A stretch of DNA of 64,000 nucleotides from NCBI RefSeq assembly GCF_963082655.1, contig NC_081553.1, positions 130,167,736 to 130,231,735 on the forward strand, in the 5' to 3' direction. Numbering within the stretch: the first letter of the stretch is position 1; each line of letters starts with the position of its first letter. The translations under genes were made by a program, and so were the position numbers. Of the stretch, positions 33,505 through 45,060 are shown in pieces. The DNA comes from Stomoxys calcitrans (Eukaryota > Arthropoda > Insecta > Diptera > Muscidae). The notes beneath the pieces were generated by a model, which saw only the letters and a list, made by a program, of their open reading frames with translations, searched no databases and was not told where the DNA came from.

Positions 33505-34160
33505 TTATAATATAAATTATATTAAAATTGTCAGTTTTATACACAAATTTGTTAAAAAAAAATATGATGATGCGATGGAGTTTTTAAACAGTTTTAAAAT
33601 ATTTGCATTTAATTATTTGCAGAGATATCGGGATTAATAGCCAAACAGTGCCCTGTTTACAACCTCAAACGAATGTAATAATTAGAAGCGGATTCGTCAT
33701 TAATTTTTTATATTTTTATTAAAAAGCAAGACATAAAAAATAAATTATGTACAATGCTTCCCATCCCATGGGACATTTTTTGATTTTAATTATTTTTACG
33801 TCTGCAATATAAAAGTGATTGTGAAAACACGACACACAATTAATGAAAAACAAATTTCGGATAAGTTTTAATTAAGCAATAAAATATATATAAAAATATG
33901 TTCAGATAGTAAAAAATAAAAAGCAAAACAAAAGAATTCTAATGAAATTTATGAAACGCCATATTAACGATGTAGCCATAGAATCACAACGAGTATATTT
34001 TATCGCATCTATTGTAACTTTAATAAAATGTATAAATTTAAACCTTGATTTAAGAATAAAAAGCTAATTCAATGGACAAATTTAAAACAATTTAATGAAA
34101 ACGATGCCATTCTGTCGAATAGTGGGGTACAATATGAATTAAATTCTGACATTCTTGGAA
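33505..34160. other. Unassigned AT-rich stretch
   Basis: No gene or known repeat recognised. Confidence 0.5.
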
Positions 34161-35211
34161 AAACAAGTAAAAACGTGTTCGGCTGGGCCGAATCTTATAT
34201 ACCCTCCACCATGGATCGCATTTGTCAAGTTTTTTAAATGAATTTTTCGAATAGAAAAACACTAGACAGAAAAACACAGCCTTCAAAATTTCCAATCTAG
34301 ACCATACTTAACAAAGTTGTTGGAAGCGTGCATTCACATAGCTAGATGGACCTTAAATGTCATAACGATCAAGTATGTATATAACGATCAAGTATATATG
34401 GGAGCTATATCTAAATCAGGACCGATTTCACGGAAATTTTGCGCACGTAATGGGACTTCAAATAAAACGTCTCATGCAAAGATTGGACCAAAATAGTGGC
34501 TGCCACAGCCTGAAAATTCCATATCCATATAGGAGCCATATTTAAATCTGGATCTATTTTGACGAAATTTTGCACACATATGACAAGGTCAAAAACAACA
34601 TTTCGTACTAAACTTTTTAAAGATCGGACCATAATTGTAACTTCTGCAGACTCCATATCGGTGGAAAAATATATATGGGAGCTATATTTTAATCTGGACC
34701 GATTTTTATGAAATTTTGCACTCATATGTAGACCTCAATTAAAACACTCAATGCCGATTTTGTGAAGATCGGAAAAAAAAAATTGTGGCTTCTACAGCCT
34801 TAAAAGCCATATCGGATGAAAGATATGTATGGGAGCTACATCTTAATCTCAACCGATTATTTTCAAAATCAATGGCTTTCGTCCTTGGACCAAAAAAGAG
34901 ACTTATGAAAATAGGACAACAAATACGACCTCTACCTTCATTACAAGAATACATGGACAGACAGACAGACGGACATAGCTAAATCGAATCAGCAGGTGAT
35001 TCTAAGCCGATCGCGTTCGTCCTTGGACCAAAAAAGAGACTTATGCAAAAAAGAGACTTATGAAAATCGGACAACAAATGCGACTTTTACCTTCATTACA
35101 AGAATACATGGAAAGACGGACATAGCTAAATCGAATCCTTCTTAGCGTTGCAAACAAATGCACTAACCTATAATACCCCTTACCACAGTGGTGGTGGTGT
35201 AGGGTATAAAC
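34161..35211 (+). mobile_element. Chimeric mini-me: family A head, family B tail
   Basis: Head AAACAAGTAAAAACGTG, TTCGGCTGGGCCGAA, TATATACCCTCCACCATGG (family A). Core with TATATGGGAGCTATATCTAAATC (family B type). Tail GACAGACAGACAGACGGACAT, ending CCACAGTGGTGGTGGTGTAGGGTATAAA (family B). The tail-proximal 120 bp are duplicated in tandem (34872-34990 and 35006-35138), and the second copy repeats AAAAAAGAGACTTATG. Confidence 0.75.
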
Positions 35212-35479
35212 ATATTGATGTGTGCATCCAATATTATTTTTGTCCATACTGTATGCATTACCATGTGATGTGTAAGAAAAGAATACACTACGTTATAGCG
35301 AGGATTATGCCGGAGAGTTTTCAATTCATATACTTCAAGAAAAATGCTGAAATTAGGGCAAAAAGGCCCTTTGCAAATCTTTATTCTACCTAGGTAAGAA
35401 CGTAGTACTTTCTCAACAACTAAAATTGGATGATTATCGTATATGGGTACTTAATGGGGTCATGGGCCAAAATTGGCAC

Positions 35480-36040
35480 ACATAGTTTGGGCATACATAT
35501 TTTGAGAAAGACAGTTAAGAAGTATACTAACAAGGGCTCTAAAAGTAAAAATCGGATGATACATATGAGCTATATCTAAAATTCAACAGCGATTCTGGGA
35601 GTCAAAAGAAAATCCTTTGTTCTAAATTTAGTGCGAACCGGTTAACAAATGAACACATTATTATAATATAGGTCCAAATCGGGTGAAAATATATTAGAAA
35701 TGGCAATATATCGATGGCAGTATCTATCTTTTAGTTTTTGGCTGAATATCGTTTGACAATTTTCCAATCGATATTTTCGGCAAAGTTAAACTATTTGTAA
35801 TATTGAACAAGAATTCTTGTTGACTATTTCAAATATCGTTCGAATCGGTCCATAACCCGATATAGCTTCCTTTTTAAATCTCCTGTTTTTACTTCTTGAG
35901 CCTATAGAGGACGCAATTTTCATTGTAGGCTAACATTTTGTACAATGATTTATCTCATGATTTCCAACTTCCTTCACTAAATTTCGTCTTAATCAGTCTT
36001 AGGTGCGTGAAATTCCTACCATGGTTGATAGTAGGGAAAA
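35480..36040. mobile_element. Decayed mini-me core fragments
   Basis: About 35480-35720 is a plus-oriented family B-like core (GAGCTATATCTAAAATTCAAC). About 35815-36040 is minus-oriented (AATCGGTCCATAACCCGATATAGC, CCATGGTTGATAGTAGGG) and breaks off before the hairpin. Confidence 0.5.
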
Positions 36041-36088
36041 TCTCAAAAAGTTCTAAGACCAAATATTTTTAGGACGATTTCTTGCAGA

Positions 36089-36239
36089 GCTAACAAACTA
36101 CCGCTATTCGCTTCATCAGCTATATTTGAGAAATTGGTTCATCTGTCTTCCATCAAAGTTGTATTAAAACTTTGATTGAAGACAGATAAACCAGTCTCTC
36201 AAATATAGCTGATGGAGCGAATAACGGTAGTTTGTCAGC
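36089..36239. repeat. Inverted repeat, two arms of about 72 bp, 7-bp spacer
   Basis: 36089-36160 and 36168-36239 are reverse complements with only about seven mismatches (for example GCTAACAAACTACCG against CGGTAGTTTGTCAGC). The right arm is continuous with the retrotransposon relic, so the left arm looks like an inverted duplication of its truncated 5' edge. Confidence 0.9.
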
Positions 36240-37350
36240 CCAACAAGAAAGGCAACTCTTCTCCTATAAACCTGCAAGAGAGCCGTGATGTCAAACGTTA
36301 GGTGTTTAAACCGCGTGTCATTCACTGGCTGTATACTGCAGCTGTCAGACCTACAATATGGTGTTGTAATGTGGTGGACTGCCATTCAAAAGTCCGCCCA
36401 CTGTTCAGAATTCAACCGTATCCAAAGATTGGCTTGTTTGTACATCACAGCCTCACTGATTGCTACATTATATGACGGATTGAATTTGATGCTACAAATA
36501 ATGTCTCTGGAAATTGTGGCTAGACAAATTGTTGCTACCACTACTATGAAGTTTAGGGAGCTTTCTCTTTGGTAATGCGGCAGTTACGAATACTGTGTTA
36601 TCTTTGACACTATCTCCGTTGTTTCAGGCATTGTGGATTACACATTGTCTGATTAAACGATTGTTAATGCAATATCCCTGGCAGTAGAAGATACTTACAT
36701 TTCTATACGGACTAGACTACCAGTTTGGGCTTTCGAGTGTACTACGAAGAAATAGGATAGGTCTTATCGAGAAGGTAACCCGACTACTGTAGTATGTATC
36801 ATGAGGAGATCCTTGCAAATATAGATTTGATGGAATGGCATGGATATAATGTCATATCGAGATAGACAAATAAATCTTCTCAGACAGTCATACAATTTCT
36901 GGGGAAAATATTTCTGAATTCAAAAACCACCCTCAACTGTGGCAGATATCTCAACAAAATGATTGAACAGTTCAAAAGAGGGGCAACGAATGACAGATGG
37001 TCAGAAAGTGCGAGCTGTGAAAACTTCAACATTATATGACCCAATCTAGACTTGAAGAGATCAACAGCTTTGCTGTCGCCTGATCGGAAAACATGCTGCA
37101 CTGTCTGATCGGAAAACATGCTGCAAGACTGAATGTGGCAAGTAACGCCTTCTGCAGAAGCTGTGAGGCCGTCGAACGACGGGTGAAGGGGTTTCCTGTG
37201 GTGGTAAGAAAAAGATGTTCCACTTTATGTACCTACTTCTTTGAAGACATTTGTGATTACGGAGATGTGATATGCGCAATTCATTAGGCTGCCTCAGCTG
37301 TAGGAACTATTAGACATCTTCCTTCTTCTAAAACTTAGCCTTAGACCTTA
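36168..37350 (+). pseudogene. Relic of a non-LTR retrotransposon ORF2 (3' part)
   Basis: Corresponds to the end of the reverse transcriptase and the C-terminal zinc-knuckle region of a LINE. Readable pieces in shifted frames: HWLYTAAVRPTI (near 36320), YGVVMWWTAIQKSAHCSEFN with RIQRLACLYIT (36360-36450), LNLMLQIMSLEIVARQ (36480-36530), LIGKHAARLNVASNAFCRSC (37095-37160) and YFFEDIC (37230-37250). The WLYTAAVRPT and WWTAI pieces lie in different frames, and many stops interrupt the middle. The pattern fits R1/LOA/I-type LINEs; the clade is not resolved. A 22-bp tandem duplication (CTGATCGGAAAACATGCTGC twice) lies at 37079-37123. Confidence 0.72.
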
Positions 37351-37399
37351 AGCGTCCTTGATTTTACCCAATTGGGATATCATTTTGTACCTATAGTGC

Positions 37400-37886
37400 G
37401 TTTGGTACTACAACACCCATATCAAATACCGTGTATATTGATGTATCCCCAATAAAAATCAATTCCCCGATTCGACTTTTGAGCCTCCAGAAGCCTTAAA
37501 TTTGTCCCAAAATGCCTTAATTTAGCCCCTTTATAAACCGAAACCGAGACTTAATTTTTATCTGGTTTAAAAAAAAAAATTGGTGATAAAGTAAACTTAT
37601 GCACTCTAAAACCACACACAATCTCGTCCAGTAAGGTCCATAAAAAGATATAGCCCCCATATAAATCGATCACCCGTACAAATCTCAATCACAACCGATT
37701 TGTTTGTTTCAAAATATAATCAATTATTATATTTAAATTTTATTTTTATAGTTTAATGCACTTAAATATTTGCCGTGGGGAAACCATTGTTGTTTAGCTT
37801 ATGGGTAATGATAATCTTCTGCTCGAATTTATGTTCATGGCTACCGAAGGATCAGTCAGGTCTAACTTAACACCTTTTCACTTGTT
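37400..37886 (-). mobile_element. Decayed mini-me core and head, minus orientation
   Basis: GATATAGCCCCCATATAAATC units and a terminal CTAACTTAACACCTTTTCACTTGTT (37862-37886). The hairpin has become ACCGAAGGATCAGTCAGG. Confidence 0.5.
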
Positions 37887-37929
37887 ACCGATCATACATT
37901 ATTATTATTTTTGGAATTGTTGAATCGAG

Positions 37930-38769
37930 CACTCAGACAATTTTGTTAGTAAAAACAGCAAAAATGTTTGTTTTAACAGCAGTAATTTTTTTTTTACTAA
38001 AACAGCAAACATTTTCTACTGTTGTCAAATGATGAAAAGTTAAAAAGCTTAAAAATTAAAAAATACTTCAAACATTTTTATATTCCATCATTCTATGTTA
38101 CAAGCATAAAACCTAAAATTTTTTCCAATTTTAGTGTAGTAGTGTATTAGTGTAGGTCGGTTGGGATTGTAACTTAGCCATATGGGTCCATGTTTTGATA
38201 TAGTTCCCCTATAAACCTATCTTGGATCTTGACTTCTTGAGTCACTAGAGGGCGCAATTCTTATCCGATTTGGCTGCATAAGTAAGGTTCAAATCGGTTC
38301 AAAACGTGATATAGCTGTCATATAAACCGATCTGGGGTCTTGACTTCTTCAACCTCTACAGGGGTCAATTCTTATCCGATATGGCTGAAATTTTGCATGA
38401 TGTGTTTTGTTACGACTTCCAATAACTATGCTAAGTAAGGTTCAAATTGGTCTATAACCTGATACAGCTGCCATATAAACAGATCTTGAATCTTGACTTC
38501 TTGAGGCACTAGAGGACGCAATTCCTATCTGATTTGGATGCAATTTTGCTAGCAGTGTTTTGTTATGACTTCCAACAACTGTGCCAAATATAGTTTTAAT
38601 TGGTAATATAGCTGCCATATAAGCGAACTTACCACGCTTTTACTTGTTTTTATTAGTATATAGCAAATGTACCAATTGTTGTTTTGAAGTTCAAAAATTT
38701 TGTATGGATTCATTCAAAAGTTAACAAACAGTGTTTGCTGACATCAGCAGCCTAATTTCTTTGGGTGTG
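37930..38769. mobile_element. MITE-like repeat, second copy, split by a mini-me
   Basis: Left part 37930-38143 begins CACTCAGACAATTTTG; right part 38653-38769 ends AATTTCTTTGGGTGTG. Both parts are collinear with 33014-33468. A minus-oriented mini-me (38143-38652) sits between them. Confidence 0.6.
38143..38652 (-). mobile_element. Mini-me-like element without tail, minus orientation
   Basis: Starts abruptly at GTATTAGTGTAGGTCGGTTG, without (GGAC)n, (TA)n or terminal hairpin. It has about three units and ends GCGAACTTACCACGCTTTTACTTGT, the hairpin itself also being deleted. Its left breakpoint equals that of the copy at 43229. Confidence 0.7.
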
Positions 38770-38800
38770 AATTTCGTTAATCGACTTTAATATATTGTCG

Positions 38801-39202
38801 TAATTATAATTATTTTGTGAAAAGAATTTAATTTCATTTAACATCTTTCTACTTCTTTCTTAACGAAAACTTTAAAGATTTTTCTGAGTGTATAAATGAT
38901 GCTACTCTTCATACACAGATGTGGGTAAATGTCAAAGTAAATAATGAAACAAAAAGGGAATTGTTTGTAAACTATTTGCAATCTCATGATCTTCGTGCGA
39001 GTAATTATAATTATTTTGTGAAAAGAATTTAATTTCATTTAACATCTTTCTACTTCTTTCTTAACGAAAACTTTAAAGATTTTTCTGAGTGTATAAATGA
39101 TGCTACTCTTCATACACAGATGTGGGTAAATGTCAAAGTAAATAATGAAACAAAAAGGGAATTGTTTGTAAACTATTTGCAATCTCATGATCTTCGTGCG
39201 AG
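38801..39202 (+). repeat. Perfect 201-bp tandem duplication
   Basis: 38801-39001 and 39002-39202 appear identical base for base (each begins TAATTATAATTATTTTGTG and ends GATCTTCGTGCGAG). This is either a very recent duplication or an assembly artefact. Confidence 0.92.
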
Positions 39203-40230
39203 TGAAAATGCGCTTGAAAAGTTGAGTAGAAAACAGAATTAGTCAAAATGAAAATGTGTTTTGCGGCATATTAAAGCTTTTAATATAAAAATAAATTAAA
39301 ATCGCTTACATTTTCAGTAAACTTTATATTTGATATATACTAAAACTAAAGACAAGCAATTTTTCTTATAAGCTAACATAAGTGTCCACTTAGAATGTTT
39401 GTCTGGTAATTTGGCTTATTTTCAAAAAATCGATAGGCGTCTTGCATATTTTGTCAGATGTTCCGCCATACGAGAAGACACTTTTTAATAAATTCACTAA
39501 ATCACTGTCGCACAACATTTTTGTCCACATCAAAGTGTTTATAGGCTCAAAACTCATGTTTGCTATTCATAGGATGGCTTCATCCTGTAGTTATTCCCCT
39601 TCGTTTTCTCACCTGGGTGTATTTGGGTTCTGCTTGTGGATTTGCCATTATACTTTTTTTTTATTTATTCACAAAATGAACGAAAAAAGTTTAAAATAAA
39701 AATACAAATGGAAGAACTGTTTTGCCGGCCGGTTTCCAGACAACTGAAATTTTTTGGTTTGCACTTTTTGAATTCCCATATTTTCCCAAACAACACAACA
39801 AGCATACGAGAGCGAAATTCGAATAAAATTAAAAGTGTGGTCTGTGTGTTTGTGTCACCAATGCTAAACTCTCTCGGTTTTGCTCATTTGCCATGTCTAT
39901 GTTACCCTGTCCCTTACTTGTTTCTTATATTGGGCTCTCTTATCGCATTTCATTTCGTTACCATGAGCCTAAAATGTACTAAGTCCAAAATTAAAATCTT
40001 ATGATTTCTTAAAAAATAGACAGCTGGAGAAATGTTAACATAACAAACGCAAGAAAGTATGTGCATTTACGGAAATAATGGGTCCGATAAATGTAGTTTG
40101 GTTAAGCAAACGAAGTGTTAAAATTAAATAATCGGCCCAGTCATAGGTGCATTTAATCCAATATCCTTGCAATTTGACAAAGTGAGTTGTGAATTGGTTT
40201 ATATCTGTCATGAGGTTGGCGCAATTGTAT
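39203..40230. other. Unassigned AT-rich stretch
   Basis: Two overlapping plus-strand ORFs (39442-39699, 39636-40004) have no domain and noncoding composition. No repeat family recognised. Confidence 0.5.
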
Positions 40231-41304
40231 TGAAAACAAGTAAAAAGGCGTTAAGTTCGGCCGGTTCGAACTTTGGATACCCACTACCTCGGGTATATAT
40301 GTAAACCACATTACGTTATAATCCGGTGAAAATGCATAATTTATGCCCCCATAGCAGCTGTATCGAAATATGGTCCGATTTGGACCAAATTCGGCACGGA
40401 TATTAAGTGGTCTAATAAGTACAAGCCATTGTTTAATTTTGAAGAACAAAATATTGGTCTTTTTAATAGCCATATCCAAATATAGACCGATCTCAAAATT
40501 CAGCGAAATCGATTTATAAATGCGTCTTTTAGGGGGCCAAGACTTTAAATCGAGAGATCGGTCTATATGGCAGCTATATCCAAATCTAAACCGATCTGAG
40601 CCAAATTGAAGAGGGATGTCGAACGGCCTAACACAACTCACTGTCCCAAATTTCGGCAAAATCGGATAAAATTTGCTATCGGATAACATTTTTCACTGTG
40701 TCAAAGTCACTGTGTCAAATTTCAGCGAAATCGAATTATAAATGCGCCTTTTAGGGGGCCAAGACTTTAAATCGAGAGATCGGTCTATATGGCAGCTATT
40801 TCCAAATCTTAACCGATCTGAGCCAAAGTAAAGGTGAATGTTGATGTGCCTAACATAACTCAATGTCCCAAATTTCAGCAAAATCGGATAATAAATGTGG
40901 CATTTATGGGCCTAAGACCCAAAATCGGAGGATCGGTCTATATGGCAGCTATAACCAAATCTGAACCGATCTGAGCCAAATTAACGAAGGAAGTCGAAGG
41001 GCCTAACACAACTCACTGTTCCAAATTTCAGTTAAATCGGATAATAAATGTGGCTTTTATGGGCCTAAGTCCCTAAATCGGAGGATCGGTCTATATGGCA
41101 GCTATATCCGATCTGAGCCAAATTGAAGAAGAATGTCAAGTGACCTAACACAACTCACTGTCCCAAATTTCTGCGAAAACTAGAATCGGTGCAAAGTTTC
41201 AGCTAAATAACTCTATTTTTAAAGACTATAGCTTGATTTCAACAGATAGACGGACAGACGGACGGACATAGCTAGATCGTCTTAGATTTTTACGGTAATC
41301 AAGA

Positions 41305-41338
<34 letters not shown>

Positions 41339-41345
41339 AAATGGT
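40231..41345 (+). mobile_element. Mini-me-like element, family C, 3' end lost in an expanded (TA)n
   Basis: Head AAAACAAGTAAAAAGGCGTTAAG, a mutated hairpin (TTCGGCCGGTTCGAA) and TTTGGATACCCACTACCTCGGG. Units are 153 bp apart (GATCGG at 40778, 40931, 41084). Then GACGGACAGACGGACGGACAT and a long (AT) run (41304-41340) where the copy ends. Confidence 0.85.
41304..41340 (+). repeat. (TA)n microsatellite at the end of a mini-me
   Basis: About 37 bp of nearly pure AT repeat, at the place where other copies have only TATATATA. Confidence 0.85.
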
Positions 41346-41460
41346 TAAAAAATGTTTATTTTTATAAATATTGCCTAATTCTTAGGGAGTTCTTCGAAGT
41401 AGGATTCACATGGTTTGATGCGGCTTTTTGATAGTTTAGAAGGCATAAAAACATGCAATG

Positions 41461-41715
41461 GGGACACTGTAGCGAGGGGTTAGTATGTCATACTATGGTG
41501 CTGAGATCTGGGTTCAAATTCTGGCGAGAACGTTAGAAAAAAAATTCATCAGATGGTATCCCCTACTAAGGCGTTCCGGTAGCCGAGTTGGTAGCATGCT
41601 TGGATTACTAGTTCGGGGGTTGTGGGTCCGATTCCCGCCAGAAGCCTTGGTCTGTCGCTACTGTGGTATCACAACGGACTTAAAATTGTCTAAGTGAGTC
41701 TGTAAAGGACTGTCA
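41461..41715 (+). mobile_element. Dimeric tRNA-derived SINE, copy 1
   Basis: The first monomer is the SINE-1 head (CTGTAGCGAGGGGTTAG, GGGTTCAAATTCTGG), cut after the head. The second monomer, from about 41568, is a different tRNA-like sequence with A box TAGCCGAGTTGG and B box GGGTCCGATTCCC, followed by CTTGGTCTGTCGCTACTGTGG and a (TACC)n end at 41708-41725. Same arrangement as 48813-49035. Confidence 0.75.
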
Positions 41716-43228
41716 TTCTTACCTACCTACCTAGGACTTACAAAGACATGATGAAAAGGGTTGACTCGTAAGCATATGCGGCAATAGTTCTTTCAATCAA
41801 GAACGGATTTTCGGTCGACTTTAATAAAGTTCGAAGAAGAATTTAGCGACATCATTTAAGCAGAGTGTATTTTTTTCATGAAGCTGATTCGCCGAAACTA
41901 TCGCCATAAAACAAAGTTTTTGAAAAGACAAGCTTATTTAAAAATATTTGAAAGATTAAGATCGTCCTATGAATGGTGTGTGGCAAGCAGAACAAAACTG
42001 AGTTCTGTCTTTTTGACCAAATGTCATCGCCGATGGTTCAGTTTCTACACCCACTAGCGACCACAATTTGCAATAAAATATTAGAGATATCTTTTACAAT
42101 ATCACAGTAACAGAAGAATTTAGGCAAATTTTCCTATTTTAAATAAATGTGGGGTGTTTGGGACTAGAACAGTGTTTATTCTCGTGTGCGTCCGTTACAA
42201 AACCAACAGTTTGAATCATGTCTGCCGGATTAATAGGTAAAAGTCGAAAAAAAGTTTAGACTGAGCAATAAAATATACAAAATAAACTTATTTGTTGCCA
42301 AGCAACACTAAACCATCTAAAATGCAATTTTACCTTTTGTTGTTGTTATTCAATGAAGCGCAAAACTTTTGTATGAAAAACGGTATGTTCCTATTATTTT
42401 TCACCCCTGTATATTTAATTAATGCTTGCATATCCAATGCGAAAATTAAACCTGGCGTATATGGAACTGTTATGTAACAACTGGGTATGTATGGCAACGT
42501 CATTCGATTTTTTTAAACATGCTGTGTGTATTCTAACTTGGCCATTGTATATGGTTTGGGTATTTGCTGCGAGCCAATGTAAACTGCGCATGTCGTATTA
42601 ATCAAAGACATACAATACATAAATAGGTTGCAATTTTTTTATGTCAGATGTCATTAGTAAAAATTGGTTCCATCTTTCAGTTGTATTTTAATTACACCAA
42701 GTGGTCAACAGATGTCGCACAGTTGGATGGGAAAACATAGAGGAAATAAGTCCGCCATTTTTGAACGGATAAGAATATCTTCACACAATTTTTTATGGTT
42801 ATGACTGAGGTGTTAACCAGATTATGTACAAATTTCAGAGCCCTAGAAGGTCTTGGGGTTTGTTGGTGGGCCATCAAAGTTGGTCATCTCGGCCCTACAA
42901 GATTTACTTCAGAATGCTAAAAGTGCGAATTGTTTTTGCTGCAAAGTGCTCGAAAACCCCTACGAAAAACATGTGTTTGTGTGGGGACAGCTTTAATATT
43001 AGTTTCCAAGAAATTTGACTAACAAATGTTGCTTTTTGTTGTTCCTGAAAACAACATTTCCGTAGCGATATTAAATATTTGAACTGATTTGATAGCTGAC
43101 AAAATTTCCATTTTTCAGTCAAAAGATATGCGAGTTATAAATCAGAAAAAAAACTATTTTTGGTCAAAAAAAGGTAATATCGTTATTTCGTCTCCATAAA
43201 TTTGACCAAAAGCTTTTATTTCACGTTA
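41716..43228. other. Unassigned stretch
   Basis: No gene, RNA or repeat recognised with confidence. Small ORFs at 42292-42477 and 42692-43122 have no visible domain. Confidence 0.45.
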
Positions 43229-44020
43229 TTATATTGTATTAGTGTAGGTCTGTTGGGATTATATATAGGCCAAATCGGTTCATGTTTTGATATAGCTGCC
43301 ATATAAACCGATCTTGGGTCTTGACTTCTTGAGCCTCTAGAGCCTAATTCTCGTCCGATTTGACTTCTTGAGCCTCTAGAGCCTAATTCTCGTCCGATTT
43401 GACTGAAATTTTGTACGTGGTGTTTTGGTATCACTTCCAACAACTGTGCTAAGTATGTTTCAAATTGGTTCATAACCTGATATAGCTGCCATATAAACCG
43501 ATCTGGGTCTTGACTTCTTCAGCTTTTAGAAGGCGCAGTTCTTATCCGATTTGGCTGTAATTTTGCACGTGGTGTTTTGGTGTCATTTCCAACAACTGTG
43601 CCAAGTACGATTTAAATCGGTTAATAACCTGGTATAGCTGCCATATATACCGATCTTGGATCTTGACTTCTTGAGCCGCTAGAGGGCGCAATTCTCACCC
43701 GATTTGGCTGAAATTTTGGATGAGGTGGTTTTTTATGACTTCCAAGAGCTGTACTTGGTATGGCGCAAATCGGTCTATAACCTGATATAGCTGCCACACA
43801 AACCGATCTGGAATCTTGACTTCTTGAGCCTCTAGAGGTCGCAGGTATTCTCCGATTTGGCTGAAATTTTGTACCACGGCTTCTTCCATGACCTTCAACA
43901 CACATGTGATATAGGGTCTGAATCGATCTTTAACTTGATACAGCTCCCATATATACCGATTTTCCTATTTCGCTTCTTGAGCTTCTACTGGGTGCAATTC
44001 TTATCCGAATCGAACCATAA
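43229..44020 (-). mobile_element. Mini-me-like element without tail, minus orientation
   Basis: Begins GTATTAGTGTAGGTCTGTTG and has about five units of the family A type. A 37-bp tandem duplication (GACTTCTTGAGCCTCTAGAG twice) lies at about 43322-43400. It ends before the hairpin head. Confidence 0.72.
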
Positions 44021-45060
44021 ATGAATTTTTTAATTTCTGTTGGCTCAGTAGTATTTTTTTTATTTTATTTTTTTATGATAAAAATCAAAAAACTGGAGAA
44101 ACCCTTCGAGTTCCCAAAACGTAAAGCCCAAACCTCCCATGCTACCCCGGTTGTCCCAAAATACACTCAACAAATATTTTGCGCATTCAAGGAATAAGGT
44201 CTGTATTACTCGAAAATGCCTGTTTGGCTAGCATATTTCCCCAGCATGGGCATTTTGGGTATTTTCGTCAAGAAATGTGGGCAAATTTTATACTTATTTT
44301 TTGAAGAGATATTCGTCTTTACTGAAAAACTAAAATTTTATTTTTATTGGTTTTATGACAACCTTGGTTTTAATTTTGGTTTCACAAAAGCGAAAATTTT
44401 AGGTTGATTTCGGGTTTTACCTTAATAGTTCGGCCAAAATTTAATATTTTGATTTAAGCAGGGCCATTTTTGAAGAGCTGATTTTGATGTTTTCAAAAAT
44501 ATATATTTTATACATAAAACATTTTAAAATATGGGCAAAAGTTGCTACCTAATGTGAACTTATCGGCTTTTTTCCTACAAGCAAAAAAAAAAAGTTTGAG
44601 CCATTTTTGCGAAACACAAAATACTTTTATTACGAAGTTTTTTTTTATTGTAACTACCTATTTTCTATATTTACTTTTACTGTAACTATGTTGGTCATAA
44701 ACGTAGCACTGTTGTATGCAACTTACTTTTTTTATTGTAAACCCTTTTGCAACTTCGACTACGGTAGAAGTACCTTTCTTTTGTTGAAAAATCAAAAACT
44801 CTTTAATGGCAAAAGTGTTTCGATAACCGAAAATGATTAGACGTTTACTAGACTTATAATTATTCTCTTGGGTCTCTCCTACTAGAGAAAGGGAGAGGGT
44901 GAGTATTTATATGTGTAGACCAGTGATGGATAAAAAATGATGAGCGGATGGTAAATTCGGAAATTGGCAATGTTAAAGTTTCGCCATAGGTACGTCCAAT
45001 GACAAAAATCATTAGAGCAACATGGAAGGCTTTTAATACAATTGTGTACCATAACATAAA
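44021..45060. other. Unassigned AT-rich stretch
   Basis: Sequence at about 44090-44165 (GAGAAACCC..CGAGTTCCCAAA) weakly resembles 61695-61770, a possible old dispersed repeat. No gene recognised. Confidence 0.4.

Noticed and set aside
36164..36385. Minus-strand 73-codon ORF over the inverted repeat
   Set aside because: Antisense to the LINE relic and to one palindrome arm; the plus strand carries the recognisable motifs.
39442..40004. Two overlapping plus-strand ORFs rich in Phe, Leu and Ile
   Set aside because: The hydrophobic composition is what AT-rich noncoding DNA gives. No domain and no splice context.
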